Shown here in pieces: positions 26,318 to 36,170 of a stretch of DNA of 64,000 bases. The notes below the pieces were generated by a model. The model was given only the letters and a program-made list of their open reading frames with translations, was not told where the DNA came from and searched no databases. Position numbers and translations under genes: made by a program. Each line of letters opens with the position of its first letter. The first letter of the stretch is position 1. This stretch comes from Morganella morganii (GTDB lineage Bacteria > Pseudomonadota > Gammaproteobacteria > Enterobacterales > Enterobacteriaceae), in assembly GCF_019243775.1 (NCBI RefSeq), contig NZ_CP069157.1, positions 1,736,001 to 1,800,000 of the forward strand, given 5' to 3'.

Positions 26318-27316
26318 TTATCCTCTCGCGGCCAGGGCGGTGACGCGCTCAAAGGCGTTACCACTGCGGATCATTGCCAGCGCGTGCTGAGCATTATCCT
26401 GTAAGTCTTCGTTATCATTGAGTTTCATCAGCAGGGCGACATTGGCTGCCACGGCGTGACTTTGTGCTGCGGTGCCTTCTCCCTGTAATAACCGGGTCAG
26501 CAACTGACGGTTTTCTTCCGGGGTACCGCCGCGCAATTCCTGCATGTCATAACCCGGCAGGCCGAAATCGTCTGTGGTCAGGCGGTATTCGCGGATCTCC
26601 CCGTTATGCAATTCGGCAACCTGTGTCGGTGCGTGCAGGGAAACCTCATCCATTCCGCCGCTGTGTACTACGGCGGCACGCTGGTAGCCGAGGACTTTCA
26701 GCGTCTCAGCAACAGGGCGGATCAGCGCCGGGCTGTATACGCCGATCAGGGCAACCGGCGGACGGGCCGGGTTGATCAGCGGCCCGAGGACATTAAATAA
26801 GGTACGGGTTTTCAGCTGCTGACGCACCGGCGCGGCAAAACGGAAGCCGTCGTGATAGTGCGGGGCAAACAGAAAGCAGACGCCGACATCATCCAGTGCG
26901 CTGCGGGACACATCTGCCGGGGTATCCAGCGCGATCCCGAAGGCATTCAGTAAATCAGAAGAGCCGGTTTTGCTCGAAACACTGCGGCTGCCGTGTTTGG
27001 CGACTTTTATCCCGCAGGCCGCTGCCACAAAGGCGCTGGCCGTGGAGATATTGATGCTGTCGGAAGCATCGCCGCCGGTGCCGACAATATCACTGAAACG
27101 ATAGTCCGGACGCGGGAAGGCGCGCGCGTTATTCAGACAGGCCTGGGCGGCACCGGCAATTTCATCCGGCTGTTCACCGCGCATTTTCATGCTGATCAGC
27201 GCTGCCGCCAGCTGGGTTTCACTCAGTTCTCCCCGGATAATCGCGGAAAATAACTCCCGGCTTTCCGCCAGGGTCAGTGTTTCACCCCGGTAAAGTTTTT
27301 CAAATAATGTTTGCAT
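26318..27316 (-). CDS. trpD: Anthranilate phosphoribosyltransferase
   Basis: Transfers phosphoribose from PRPP to anthranilate; 332 aa. Key motifs: [27 protein letters not shown] (PRPP site), [21 protein letters not shown], and GGMDEVSL. In E. coli this domain is fused to the glutamine amidotransferase; here it is a separate gene, 45 bp downstream of trpG. Confidence 0.98.
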   Translation of the reverse strand: MQTLFEKLYRGETLTLAESRELFSAIIRGELSETQLAAALISMKMRGEQPDEIAGAAQACLNNARAFPRPDYRFSDIVGTGGDASDSINISTASAFVAAACGIKVAKHGSRSVSSKTGSSDLLNAFGIALDTPADVSRSALDDVGVCFLFAPHYHDGFRFAAPVRQQLKTRTLFNVLGPLINPARPPVALIGVYSPALIRPVAETLKVLGYQRAAVVHSGGMDEVSLHAPTQVAELHNGEIREYRLTTDDFGLPGYDMQELRGGTPEENRQLLTRLLQGEGTAAQSHAVAANVALLMKLNDNEDLQDNAQHALAMIRSGNAFERVTALAARG

Positions 27317-27361
27317 CTCTCTGTTCCTTAATCTGTTTTTTTATCTGTTATTCAGGTTGAG

Positions 27362-27940
27362 TTATGCCTGTGCCCACGCAAGGGTCTTCGCCAGCAGGGC
27401 TGCACCGTCCGGTGTCAGAACGGATTCGGGGTGAAACTGTAAGCCGCAGACTTTGTCCTGTTCATGGCGGACGGCCATCACAATGTTGTCGCTGGTGGCA
27501 CACACGGTCAGCGCTTCCGGGATGATTTCCGCTGCCAGTGAGTGATAGCGTGCCACTTTCATCGGGTTAGGCAGACCGGAAAACATAGATTGCTCATCGT
27601 GGTGCAGCTGGCTGGCTTTACCGTGGAGCACAGCACCGGCGTGGCTGACTTTGCCGCCGTAGGCTTCGACAATCGCCTGATGGCCGAGGCAAATACCAAT
27701 CACCGGGTAACGTCCTCTGACACGGCTCAGCACTTCCGGCTGGCATCCGGCATCCGCTGGTTTCCCGGGACCCGGAGATAGCACCAGCACCGGGTTTTTC
27801 ATGGTTTCCAGCGCGGACAGAATGACCTCCGCCGGAACCCGGTTGCGGTAAATCACCACCTGATGGCCCTGAGCACGGAACTGGTCGGCCAGGTTATAAG
27901 TAAAGGAATCGACATTATCGAGCAGTAAAATATCAGCCAT
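27362..27940 (-). CDS. trpG: Anthranilate synthase glutamine amidotransferase component
   Basis: Supplies ammonia from glutamine to TrpE; 192 aa, free-standing as in Serratia rather than fused to TrpD as in E. coli. Class I amidotransferase signature: oxyanion region [11 protein letters not shown], nucleophile Cys in [12 protein letters not shown] (near residue 84), and the His-Glu pair in [10 protein letters not shown]. Its ATG overlaps the trpE stop by one base, ensuring balanced synthesis of the two subunits. Confidence 0.98.
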   Translation of the reverse strand: MADILLLDNVDSFTYNLADQFRAQGHQVVIYRNRVPAEVILSALETMKNPVLVLSPGPGKPADAGCQPEVLSRVRGRYPVIGICLGHQAIVEAYGGKVSHAGAVLHGKASQLHHDEQSMFSGLPNPMKVARYHSLAAEIIPEALTVCATSDNIVMAVRHEQDKVCGLQFHPESVLTPDGAALLAKTLAWAQA

Positions 27941-29490
27941 CAGAATGTCTCCTCTGCATGATGGGCGCGGGTGATAGCGCGGATCACCGCGCGGGCTTTG
28001 TTGCGGTTTTCGTCGGCTTCCGCCTGCGGGTCGGAATCCAGTACCACGCCGCCGCCGGCCTGCACAGTGGCTATGCCGTTTTCGACATAGGCAGAGCGGA
28101 TCACAATGCAGGTATCGAAGGTGGTATCACCGCGGAAATAGCCGACCGCACCGCCGTAGCTGCCGCGACGGACTTTCTCGGCCTGTGCAATCAGTTCCAT
28201 TGCACGGACTTTCGGTGCGCCGGTCAGGGTGCCCATATTCATACAAGCCTGATAAGCATGGAAAATATCGAGGTCACCGCGTAATTCACCGGTGACGCGG
28301 GACACCAGGTGCATCACAAACGCATAACGATCCACTTTGGTCAGTTCCGCCACACTGCGGCTGCCGGGACGGCAGATACGGGCGAGGTCATTACGGGCCA
28401 GATCGACCAGCATGAAGTGTTCGGCCAGCTCTTTCTGATCCGTACGCAGGTCAAGCTCCAGACGGCTGTCTTTATCCGCATCCACCGAACCGTCTGCTGA
28501 CAGGCCGCGCGGACGGGTGCCCGCAATCGGGTAGATTTCAATCTGACGGGTTGCCGGGTCATATTTCAGGGCACTTTCCGGTGATGCGCCGAACAGAGTG
28601 AAATCCGCATCCTGCATAAAGAACAGGTAAGGGCTTGGGTTACGGGTTTTCAGTTCGCGGTAAGCGGCCATCGGGGACGGGCACGGTAACTGAAAACGGC
28701 GTGACGGCACGACCTGGAAAATATCACCCTGAACAATGGATTGTTTTAACTGATTAACAATAGTGCAGAAATCAGTATCTGAATGTGACGTTGTCACGCT
28801 GATATCTGCGGGCGTAACATCCGCAGAACCGGTTACCGGCTGTGCCAGCGCCGTTAATACCTGCTGATGCTGTGCTGTCAGGCGGGTTTGTTCTGCGGCA
28901 TCCGCTGTAAATGTCAGGGTAACCAGTTCACTGGTCTGCTGCTGGTGGTCGATGGTGAGCAGGGTTTCCGCCAGATAAAAACAGTAATCCGGGCAGCTGT
29001 TGGTGCGTTCAACCGGCGGCAGTGCCTCAAAGGCTGCGACCAGGTCGTAGCTGAACAGCCCGCCGCAGAACAGCGCGTGACGGTCATCTGCCTGTGACGG
29101 CAGGTTCATCAGAGTGCGGAGCACATCAAAGACCGATGCGGCGCGCAGGCGGGTATCTTCATCCGCATGGGCGGCCGGTGCAGTGAATTGCAGTGTCAGT
29201 GTGTTACCGCTGATAGTCCCGGCGGACAGACGATCCTGTAATACCGGCAGTAATGCCGCACCGTTGGCGGTCAGTGCTTCTGCGGTGACGGTGTGTCCGG
29301 TGCAGCGGATGCGCAGTGCGCTGTGCAGTACCAGCATGCTTTTTAAATTTGCTCTGGACGCGATTTCGGCGGATTCTAATAACAGCGTTGCAGGACGCTG
29401 CGCGCAAAGCGCAGTGAATACCGCCGCCGGGTCGGGCTGATAAGCCGGATAAGCTGTCCGGATGTGTTGTGTGAAAATCGTGCTGTCCAT
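27940..29490 (-). CDS. trpE: Anthranilate synthase component I
   Basis: Converts chorismate to anthranilate; 516 aa. Start at 29490 (AAGG ribosome site seven bases upstream); the frame is open further upstream through the leader, but that extension is non-coding attenuator. The N-terminal LLLESAEI is the tryptophan feedback site. The C-terminal chorismate-binding part has [62 protein letters not shown] and [16 protein letters not shown]. First structural gene of the operon, controlled by TrpR and attenuation. Confidence 0.98.
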   Translation of the reverse strand: MDSTIFTQHIRTAYPAYQPDPAAVFTALCAQRPATLLLESAEIASRANLKSMLVLHSALRIRCTGHTVTAEALTANGAALLPVLQDRLSAGTISGNTLTLQFTAPAAHADEDTRLRAASVFDVLRTLMNLPSQADDRHALFCGGLFSYDLVAAFEALPPVERTNSCPDYCFYLAETLLTIDHQQQTSELVTLTFTADAAEQTRLTAQHQQVLTALAQPVTGSADVTPADISVTTSHSDTDFCTIVNQLKQSIVQGDIFQVVPSRRFQLPCPSPMAAYRELKTRNPSPYLFFMQDADFTLFGASPESALKYDPATRQIEIYPIAGTRPRGLSADGSVDADKDSRLELDLRTDQKELAEHFMLVDLARNDLARICRPGSRSVAELTKVDRYAFVMHLVSRVTGELRGDLDIFHAYQACMNMGTLTGAPKVRAMELIAQAEKVRRGSYGGAVGYFRGDTTFDTCIVIRSAYVENGIATVQAGGGVVLDSDPQAEADENRNKARAVIRAITRAHHAEETF

Positions 29491-29523
29491 GATAATTACC
29501 TTGCTATGTGAATTTTTTGCCAT

Positions 29524-29550
29524 AAAAAAAACCCGCCACGGGGGCGGGTT
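29524..29550 (-). terminator. trp attenuator (intrinsic terminator in the trpE leader)
   Basis: On the minus strand an AACCCGCC / GGCGGGTT stem with a 5-base loop is followed by a run of T residues, 34 bp before the trpE ATG. It lies just after the leader peptide, which is the 3:4 terminator position of classic trp attenuation. Confidence 0.92.
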
Positions 29551-29570
29551 CTGTGCTCTGGTACAGCCGG

Positions 29571-29651
29571 TTAACTGACATGCACGCACAACCATTCCGC
29601 CCGACGGGAAAGATTGCGCCACCAACGATTGTTCAGTTTGTGCATGTTCAT
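29571..29651 (-). CDS. trpL: trp operon leader peptide
   Basis: A 26-codon reading frame with a GAGGA ribosome site six bases before its ATG. It has tandem Trp codons at positions 10-11 and a third Trp at position 20. E. coli TrpL has only 14 residues and two tandem Trp codons. Ribosome stalling at the tandem pair when charged tRNA-Trp is scarce should favour antitermination over the hairpin at 29524-29550. A second in-frame ATG lies at codon 3. Position, Trp content and following terminator make the call firm although the peptide is not conserved. Confidence 0.88.
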   Translation of the reverse strand: MNMHKLNNRWWRNLSRRAEWLCVHVS

Positions 29652-29696
29652 GGGATGTCCTCAGTATAAACAGTGATTACAGATAACTCGTTCTGT

Positions 29697-29730
29697 GTAC
29701 TAGTTAACTAGATCGCGGTTGGTGTGTCAA
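29697..29730 (-). promoter_or_regulatory. trp promoter and TrpR operator
   Basis: On the minus strand, -35 TTGACA (29725-29730) and -10 TTAACT (29702-29707) are separated by exactly 17 bp, the same hexamers as the E. coli trp promoter. The TrpR operator core CTAGTTAACTAG (29700-29711) is a perfect palindrome overlapping the -10, within GTACTAGTTAACTAGATC at 29697-29714. Tryptophan-bound TrpR would block polymerase here. Confidence 0.95.
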
Positions 29731-29824
29731 GGGTTTTTGTGGAATACTGTGCGTCCCGTAAATGCGGATGAAATTTTATGAAGTCACTTCTGGCAATGCA
29801 TTGTCAGAACAGAAGGGAGACGTG

Positions 29825-30694
29825 ATGGAGCCGGAAAATACAGGTATTGACCTGTCGTGCTATGATTTACACAGCCATACCACTGCGTCAGACGGCATGC
29901 TGACACCGGAGCAGTTACTGGACAGAGCCGTTGAGATGAAGGTGACCGTGCTGGCAATTACCGATCACGACACCACGGATGCACTTCCGGCGGCACATCA
30001 TTATCAGCAGGCAAATAATTTACCGCTGACGGTGATTAATGGTGTTGAAATATCAACACTTTGGGAACATCATGAGATTCATATTGTCGGGCTGAATATT
30101 GATATTACCCATCCGGCAATGACAGAATTACTGGCGCAGCAGTCAGAACGGCGCCGGGCACGCGGGATGCTCATCAGTGAACGGCTGGCAAAGGCCGGAA
30201 TTGAAGGCACCTGGGAAGAGGCGAATGCGCTGGCGCAGGGCGGTGAAGTCACGCGCGGACACTTCGCCCGGGTGTTGATCGCCCGTGGTGTGGAACCGAC
30301 GATTCCGAAAGTGTTCAAACGCTATCTCGCCCGTAACAAAACCGGCTATGTGCCGCCGCAGTGGTGTGATATCCCTGACGCGGTACAGGCCATTCATGCC
30401 GCCGGCGGACAGGCCGTGCTGGCACATCCCGGCCGCTATGGCTTATCCGCCAAGTGGCTTAAGCGCCTGTGTGATTTCTTTAGACAGGCCGGCGGGGATG
30501 GCATGGAAGTGGCGCAGTGTCAGCAGGCTCCGGATGAGCGCCGGACTCTGGCGCAATACGCAATAACATACGGATTAAAAGCCTCCCAGGGATCCGATTT
30601 TCATCAGCCGTGTTCGTGGATAGAACTGGGCCGTAAATTGTGGTTACCGGGTGATGTAATACCAATCTGGCAGGATTGGTCACTGAAGGATTAA
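29825..30694 (+). CDS. rnm: RNase AM / 3',5'-nucleotide bisphosphate phosphatase (YciV)
   Basis: PHP-domain metal hydrolase, 289 aa. In E. coli it trims 5' ends of rRNA and degrades short RNA and pAp. Start at 29825 (AAGGGAG upstream); an earlier ATG at 29762 precedes non-conserved sequence. Metal-binding motifs: YDLHSHTTASDG, ITDHDTTDAL, GVEIST, EIHIVGLNIDI, AVLAHPGRY and GSDFH. It is divergent from the trp operon and followed by yciO, as in E. coli. Confidence 0.95.
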   Translation: MEPENTGIDLSCYDLHSHTTASDGMLTPEQLLDRAVEMKVTVLAITDHDTTDALPAAHHYQQANNLPLTVINGVEISTLWEHHEIHIVGLNIDITHPAMTELLAQQSERRRARGMLISERLAKAGIEGTWEEANALAQGGEVTRGHFARVLIARGVEPTIPKVFKRYLARNKTGYVPPQWCDIPDAVQAIHAAGGQAVLAHPGRYGLSAKWLKRLCDFFRQAGGDGMEVAQCQQAPDERRTLAQYAITYGLKASQGSDFHQPCSWIELGRKLWLPGDVIPIWQDWSLKD

Positions 30695-30707
30695 CAGAGG
30701 AAACAAC

Positions 30708-31328
30708 ATGGGCCAGATGTTTTATATCCATCCGGATAACCCGCAGGCACGCCTGATCAATCAGAGCGTGGAGATTTTTAACAAAGGCGGCGTGGTGATT
30801 TACCCGACCGATTCCGGCTATGCCATCGGCTGCCGCCTGGAAGATAAAGATGCGTTACAGCGGATCTGCCGTCTGCGTCAGATAGACAGTAATCATAACT
30901 TTACCCTGATGTGCCGCGATTTATCGGATATCTCTACCTATGCACATGTGGATAACACGGTATTCCGTTTAATCAAAAATAATACACCGGGTAATTACAC
31001 CTTTATTCTGCGGGCGACCAAAGAAGTGCCGCGCCGTCTGATGAGTGAAAAACGTAAAACGATTGGTCTGCGTATTCCGGCAAACCCGATTGCCATGGAT
31101 TTACTTGCTGCAATGGGTGAACCGCTGATGTCAGCCAGTCTGATCCTGCCGGGCAATGATTTTGCGGAATCTGATCCGGAAGAAATTAACGATACCCTGG
31201 GCAAGCAGGTGGATCTGGTGATCCACGGCGGTTATATCGGCCAGCAGCCGACCACGGTTATCGATTTGACTGACGACGTGCCGGTTGTGGTGCGTGAAGG
31301 AACCGGAGATGTAACGCCGTTCCTGTGA
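30708..31328 (+). CDS. yciO: Sua5/YciO/YrdC family protein YciO
   Basis: 206 aa, the same length as E. coli YciO. One YrdC-like domain with KGGVVIYPTDSGYAIGCRLEDKDA, LRQIDSNHNFTLMCRDLSDIS, RKTIGLRIPANPIAMDLL and PTTVIDLTDDVPVVVREGTGD. Related TsaC/Sua5 proteins make threonylcarbamoyl-AMP for tRNA t6A, but YciO itself is a paralogue with limited activity and unclear role. Thirteen bp after rnm. Confidence 0.95.
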   Translation: MGQMFYIHPDNPQARLINQSVEIFNKGGVVIYPTDSGYAIGCRLEDKDALQRICRLRQIDSNHNFTLMCRDLSDISTYAHVDNTVFRLIKNNTPGNYTFILRATKEVPRRLMSEKRKTIGLRIPANPIAMDLLAAMGEPLMSASLILPGNDFAESDPEEINDTLGKQVDLVIHGGYIGQQPTTVIDLTDDVPVVVREGTGDVTPFL

Positions 31329-31381
31329 TCGCCGTGTGCGTCACATGTGTAAAATGCGTTAGCGCCGTGCATTAACCTGTG

Positions 31382-31387
31382 TATAAT
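31382..31387 (+). promoter_or_regulatory. Likely -10 box of rluB
   Basis: A perfect TATAAT, 52 bp before the rluB start, in the 110-bp gap after yciO. The hexamer 17 bp upstream (TTAGCG) is a weak -35 with three matches. Confidence 0.45.
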
Positions 31388-31438
31388 GCTGCGGTTGATT
31401 TTTATGACGCCTGTGAAGGCGACAGCAGAGGGTGCTCA

Positions 31439-32371
31439 ATGAGCCAGAAAACAGAAAAGTTACAAAAGGTGTTGGCGCATGCAGGGCATGGCTCACGCCG
31501 CGAAATTGAAAGTTACATCGAAGCGGGTCGTATCTCTATTGACGGCAAAACTGCCACACTGGGTGACCGTATCGATGTTAATACGAATGCTAAAATCCGC
31601 CTCGACGGCCGGATTTTAGGCATCAAAGATGCACAGAAAAACCCGTGTCGTGTTCTGGCGTATTACAAGCCGGAAGGGGAATTATGTACCCGCCACGACC
31701 CGGACGGCCGTCCGACAGTCTTTGATCGTCTGCCGCGTATTCAGGGAGCCCGCTGGATTGCCGTCGGTCGCCTGGATGTGAATACCAGCGGATTACTGCT
31801 GTTCACCACCGACGGGGAACTGGCAAACCGCCTGATGCACCCGAGCCGTGAAGTAGAGCGTGAATATGCGGTCCGTGTCTTCGGTGAAGTGGATGATGCC
31901 AAACGCAATCAACTGCTCAAAGGTGTTCAGCTGGAAGATGGGCCGGCCTCATTCCGTTCGCTGAAATTCAAAGGCGGGGAAGGTATCAACCAGTGGTTTA
32001 ATGTCTCCCTGACCGAAGGCCGCAACCGCGAAGTCCGTCGGATGTGGGAAGCGGTCGGTGTGCAGGTCAGCCGCCTGATCCGTGTCCGTTACGGCGATAT
32101 CGATCTGCCGAAAGCGCTGCCGCGCGGCGGATGGGTGGAACTGAACCTGGAAAAAACCAACTATCTGCGTGCACTGGTGGGACTGCCTGCAGAAACTACC
32201 ACCAAGGTTTCTGTGGAAAGTGATAAACGCCGGATCAAAGCCAACCAGATCCGCCGTGCGGTAAAACGTCACTCACAAGTCGGCACCACCGCATCAAAAC
32301 GTAATTCCGGGCGTCCGTCATCAACCCGTCAGGGTACCGGAAATACACAGAAACGCCGTACCGGTAAATAA
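31439..32371 (+). CDS. rluB: 23S rRNA pseudouridine(2605) synthase RluB
   Basis: RsuA-family pseudouridine synthase, 310 aa. Start at 31439 after GAGGGT. An N-terminal S4 RNA-binding domain ([31 protein letters not shown]) precedes the catalytic domain with Asp in [14 protein letters not shown] and the motif [15 protein letters not shown]. The basic C-terminal tail (about residues 265-310, rich in K, R, T and S) is disordered-looking and slightly longer than in E. coli. Followed by a terminator. Confidence 0.96.
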   Translation: MSQKTEKLQKVLAHAGHGSRREIESYIEAGRISIDGKTATLGDRIDVNTNAKIRLDGRILGIKDAQKNPCRVLAYYKPEGELCTRHDPDGRPTVFDRLPRIQGARWIAVGRLDVNTSGLLLFTTDGELANRLMHPSREVEREYAVRVFGEVDDAKRNQLLKGVQLEDGPASFRSLKFKGGEGINQWFNVSLTEGRNREVRRMWEAVGVQVSRLIRVRYGDIDLPKALPRGGWVELNLEKTNYLRALVGLPAETTTKVSVESDKRRIKANQIRRAVKRHSQVGTTASKRNSGRPSSTRQGTGNTQKRRTGK

Positions 32372-32430
32372 TAATTCGGTTACGTAAAACCGGTATTTTC
32401 TGTTATTTCAGCCTGTATTTGTTCTTATAA

Positions 32431-32462
32431 ACGTCCTGTGCCATCGCACGGGGCGTTTTTTT
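32431..32462 (+). terminator. Terminator of rluB
   Basis: An 11-bp stem (ACGTCCTGTGC / GCACGGGGCGT, two G-U pairs) with a CATC loop, running into seven T residues, 60 bp after the rluB stop. Confidence 0.88.
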
Positions 32463-32562
32463 GTACAGGAGTCATGCAAATACCCTCAGTGTGGGTTAAA
32501 ATAATCAAAACAGTATTTCCCGCCGGTGAATGACCGGGAAACAGAGATATATCTGCGAGGAG

Positions 32563-33510
32563 ATGATTATTGCGATAACCAGATGCGGTCTGTTAACGCT
32601 CATCTTTCTGCTCCCCGGATGTGGTGACGAAACACAGCCCGACGCACCTGAGCTGAGCCGGTATTACTATAGTAATATTACCGGGGATGATCTGTTTTTT
32701 ACGGTAAACGGGAAAAGTTATCACCTTGCACATGACGCGGAGGGCATTGTTTATCTGCCGTCCGGCCTGAATAAGCTGGAAACCCCGCAGGGACAACAGA
32801 TTTCCTTTATGGCTTATCCCGGGAACAGCGGCGGGATCCTCAATCCGTCCCGTGCCCGTTATTATTCCTATACCATTCATGACGGCGATACCCTGTATTC
32901 ACCGCAATTTAATTCCATGGTAAAGACATTTAAATTTGACGGTCATTATTATCAGGGACCGTTGCGGACCAGTAATGCCGACGTTATCGATAATAACCTG
33001 TTTAAATGCCGGTATCCTTCCGATGTGCCGGATATAAAAGCCGTGCTGGACAGATTTGTTGCCGGGGAAAAAGGAATGATGACAATCTGTATGAATGAAA
33101 ATGAATTCCGCCGGTTCCTGGAATACAATCCGCGCGGTGTCAGTTTATTACCGGATAATACGGTGATCACACCGGAACAGGATGCGGATACCGGTAATAC
33201 TTTCCGCCCGCATGACATTCAGTTTCAGGATGCGGAATTGCGTGAGGATGCTGAAAAAATCACTGATATTGTGACGGAGTTCCGGCATCAGACGGATGTG
33301 ACAAAAAAATATGAAATATACAGCCGTTATCACACGGTACTGATGCGGATGGCTAATCGTTACCGTCAGATACTGCTGCAAAGCGATAAAGAGAATAAGA
33401 CAGATAAAGAAGAGAGCAGGAGATTCAGTGAGTTTGTGCAGGAAACCGGTGAAATTTTCGGTGCCGGGGTTTTACCGCTGCAAACGGATGAAACGCCCCC
33501 GGCACACTGA
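32563..33510 (+). CDS. Hypothetical lipoprotein, family not recognised
   Basis: Up to 315 aa. The N-terminus has a hydrophobic stretch (LLTLIFLLPGC) ending in a lipobox LPGC, so it is probably a lipidated envelope protein. The middle is rich in Tyr, Asn and Gly with beta-like stretches (YYYSNITGDDLFFTVNGKSYHL, YTIHDGDTLYS); the C-terminal third is charged and helical (TDIVTEFRHQTDVTKKYEIYSRYHTVLMRMANRYRQILLQ). The start is uncertain. AGGAG directly abuts the ATG at 32563, which is too close; ATG 32530, or a rare ATT at 32569 six bases after AGGAG, are alternatives. It stands alone between rluB and yciK, where E. coli has btuR or nothing comparable. No function proposed. Confidence 0.75.
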   Translation: MIIAITRCGLLTLIFLLPGCGDETQPDAPELSRYYYSNITGDDLFFTVNGKSYHLAHDAEGIVYLPSGLNKLETPQGQQISFMAYPGNSGGILNPSRARYYSYTIHDGDTLYSPQFNSMVKTFKFDGHYYQGPLRTSNADVIDNNLFKCRYPSDVPDIKAVLDRFVAGEKGMMTICMNENEFRRFLEYNPRGVSLLPDNTVITPEQDADTGNTFRPHDIQFQDAELREDAEKITDIVTEFRHQTDVTKKYEIYSRYHTVLMRMANRYRQILLQSDKENKTDKEESRRFSEFVQETGEIFGAGVLPLQTDETPPAH

Positions 33511-33525
33511 CGTTACTGCCTTTAA

Positions 33526-34308
33526 TTATTCCGCCGGTCCGGCTTTGCGTCCGGGCTGTGCATCATAGCTGATCCCGTTTTTACCGGCACTGTCATCACA
33601 CATCACATATAAATAGGTCGGCATAATATCCGCCGGGGTTTTCAGTTTTTCTGATGCCTCATCCGGAAATGCGCCGGCGCGCATGGCCGTGCGGGTACCG
33701 CCCGGATTAATGCAGCTGACGCGCAGCCCTGTGCCTTTATATTCCTCAGCCAGAACCTGCATCATACCTTCAGTGGCAAATTTTGAGACGGCATAGGCTC
33801 CCCATCCGGCACGGCCTTCGCGGCCGACACTTGATGATGTGAATACCAGCGAACTCTGCGGGGATTTCAGCAGGAGCGGTAACAGTGCCTGTGTCAGTAT
33901 AAAGGTACCATTAACATTCACCTGCATTACATCCTGCCATAACTGTACCGGCTGCTCAGTGAGCGGCGCGACCACGCCCAGAATACCGGCGTTGTGCAGT
34001 ACGCCATCCAGCCGCGGAATCTCCTGTTCCAGCGCGGCAGCGAACTGACGGCTTTGCGCTTCTGTCAGTGTCAGTAAGTCCTGATGATAAATACGTGGCA
34101 CTGACCCGTAACGCTGCGTGATTTCATCACGGACGGCCTGTAATTTGGATTCTGTCCGGCCGGTCAGGATCAGTTCCGCACCGTAGCGGGCATAGGTCAG
34201 GGCGGCTTCACGGCCAATCCCGTCACCGGCACCGGTTATCAGGATGATTTTATTCTTCAGTGCATCAGGGGAGGACGGGGAAAAGCGGGATACATCATTA
34301 TTATGCAT
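33526..34308 (-). CDS. yciK: SDR family oxidoreductase YciK
   Basis: 260 aa short-chain dehydrogenase. The NAD(P)-binding motif is ITGAGDGIGREAALTYARYGA near residues 24-44, with LHNAGILG. The catalytic triad is Ser (VFTSSSVGREGRAG), Tyr and Lys (YAVSKFATEG). The block CINPGGTRTAMRAGAFPDE is family-specific. Physiological substrate unknown. Divergent from sohB, as in E. coli, but convergent with the lipoprotein gene ending 16 bp away. Confidence 0.95.
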   Translation of the reverse strand: MHNNDVSRFSPSSPDALKNKIILITGAGDGIGREAALTYARYGAELILTGRTESKLQAVRDEITQRYGSVPRIYHQDLLTLTEAQSRQFAAALEQEIPRLDGVLHNAGILGVVAPLTEQPVQLWQDVMQVNVNGTFILTQALLPLLLKSPQSSLVFTSSSVGREGRAGWGAYAVSKFATEGMMQVLAEEYKGTGLRVSCINPGGTRTAMRAGAFPDEASEKLKTPADIMPTYLYVMCDDSAGKNGISYDAQPGRKAGPAE

Positions 34309-34487
34309 GGTGATAACTCCGGAAAAGCAAATGGACGGGTATCACATCCCGGACAGGGTGTGAACCCGTTTTTATCATACCGTCCTCAGGGCGTGATTGC
34401 CATCAAGGGTTACAAAACTAGTTGAGCATTTATCAGATTTTTTAGTTAAAATAGTGCCATTCAATTTAACAGTATTAAGGTGTGCCG

Positions 34488-35541
34488 GTGGAGTTTCTCT
34501 CACAATACGGTTTGTTTCTTGCTGAAACCGTAACTATTGTTCTGGCAATCATTGCCATTGTCGTGTTCTTTGTCATGCTCAGCATCCGTAAAGGGCAGTC
34601 TCTGGGTAAATTACGTCTGACGGATCTGGGTGAAAACTACCGCGACAGACAGCGTGAAATGCAACATGCCCGCATGAGCGAAGCAGAACAGAAAGTCTGG
34701 AATAAAGCGTTTAAAAAAACAACAAAAAAACGAAGATAAAAAAGACAAAAGCAACGCCAAAAACGGTCAGACCCGTCTGCGCAAATCCTGTATCTATGTA
34801 ATTGACTTTAAAGGCAGCCTGGATGCGCACGAGGTGGAATCACTGCGTGAAGAAATCACCATTATTCTGTCCGTGGCCGAGCCGGGTCTGGATGAAGTGC
34901 TGGTGCGTCTGGAAAGTCCGGGCGGACTGGTTCACGCCTATGGTCTGGCAGCCGCTCAGCTGACCCGTCTGCGTGAGAAAAATATCCGTATTACCATTGC
35001 GGTTGATAAAGTCGCGGCCAGTGGTGGTTATATGATGGCGTGTGTGGCGGATAAAATTGTGGCCGCGCCGTTTGCGATTGTCGGTTCGATTGGCGTGGTG
35101 GCACAGGTGCCTAACATCCATCGTCTGCTGAAGAAAAATGATATTGATGTGGAAATGCATACTGCCGGTCAATATAAACGCACGCTGACATTCATCGGGC
35201 AGAATACCGATGAAGGCCGTGAGAAATTCCAGCAGGAGCTGGATGAAACGCACGTTCTGTTCAAAAGCTTTGTTTCTCAGAACCGTCCGTCTCTGGACAT
35301 TGATAAAGTGGCGACCGGTGAACACTGGTACGGCACCCAGGCAAAAGAGCTGGGACTGGTTGATGAGCTGGCAGTGAGTGATGATTTAATTGTCGCGGCA
35401 ATTCCTGACCATGAAGTGATTCAGGTGCGTTATTTCCGCCGTAAGCGTCTTATTGATAAAATCACCCAGAGTGTGATGATGAGTGCTGACCGCCTTATTC
35501 TCCGCTGGTGGCAGCGCGGGAATGGCCCGGTTGGGAAATAA
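34488..35541 (+). pseudogene. sohB: sohB, S49 family inner-membrane peptidase, frameshifted in this sequence
   Basis: The GTG at 34488 (AAGG eight bases upstream) begins MEFLSQYGLFLAETVTIV, matching the E. coli SohB membrane anchor. That frame stops at 34737-34739, just after two A7 tracts (34713-34719 and 34724-34730). The rest of SohB (IYVIDFKGSLDAHEVESLREE, KVAASGGYMMACVADKI with the catalytic Ser region, TAGQYKRTLTFIGQNT) continues in the +1 frame to 35541. Removing a single A from either tract restores 350 codons, against 349 in E. coli. Apart from this the gene is intact and highly similar. It may be a true one-base insertion, a sequencing error, or a gene rescued by transcriptional slippage. 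An internal GTG at 34834 could start a soluble protease fragment. Confidence 0.88.
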
Positions 35542-35554
35542 CCGTCTCAATATA

Positions 35555-35586
35555 AATAACGGCAGCGCAGGCTGCCGTTATTCTTT
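35555..35586. terminator. Terminator between sohB and yciN
   Basis: Perfect 12-bp stem AATAACGGCAGC / GCTGCCGTTATT with a GCAG loop. The T-run is short (TTCTTT) on the plus side and TTATTTAT on the minus side, so it may serve both convergent genes. Confidence 0.7.
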
Positions 35587-35631
35587 GCGGATTATTATTA
35601 TCCGGCCGGTGACTATTCCGGTATCCGTCTG

Positions 35632-35883
35632 TTAATCCGCCAGATGATATTGTTCTGACAGAACGTGAGCGAGATGTTTAAACATATTAAAGACGGCCGC
35701 ACTTTTGAGTGTCGGCAGTCCCTGGTCGTCTAAAAAGTATTCACCTTTAAAAACCAATACGCCGGATTTCTGTTCAACATCATCAGCCTGCATACCCTCC
35801 AGAAAATCGTCATGTTCCTGTATGATTTTATTGGCTTTTTCTAACAGCTCTTGTTTGCTGATGGCGATGGTTTCTTTTTGCAT
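35632..35883 (-). CDS. yciN: YciN family protein
   Basis: 83 aa, the same length as E. coli YciN when started at 35883 (AAGGAG eight bases upstream). Shared core: [37 protein letters not shown] and [19 protein letters not shown]. Small soluble protein of unknown function, placed between sohB and topA as in E. coli. Confidence 0.94.
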   Translation of the reverse strand: MQKETIAISKQELLEKANKIIQEHDDFLEGMQADDVEQKSGVLVFKGEYFLDDQGLPTLKSAAVFNMFKHLAHVLSEQYHLAD

Positions 35884-36170
35884 TCTGTGAACTCCTTTGA
35901 AAAATAATTTGTTGCGCATCACTATTTATCAGGTAGAGTGTGAACTTTTCAAGAGCCCCGCAACGTGGCGGGAAGACTATTTGCGTAATACACTCCGGTG
36001 ACGGCGATATTAAAAATACATCATTTCCTGACAGATGTTTTGAGTTGAAACAAAGCATTAGTATAAAAAGAGTTGATCTATTACGAAAGTGCCTCAATAT
36101 AAAAGGCAGTGTATTTAACGCAAAAATTGGCGTTTTTATAATCGCCCCGAAAATTTAGGTAATGATAATT

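Noticed and set aside
29491-29625. Upstream extension of trpE to 29625
   Set aside because: The extra 45 codons run through the leader peptide and attenuator. The family start and ribosome site are at 29490.
34713-34739. Programmed -1 frameshift in sohB at A-AAA-AAA
   Set aside because: The slippery heptamer is in phase, but the -1 frame meets a stop after about 23 codons. The conserved part needs a +1 (or -2) change.
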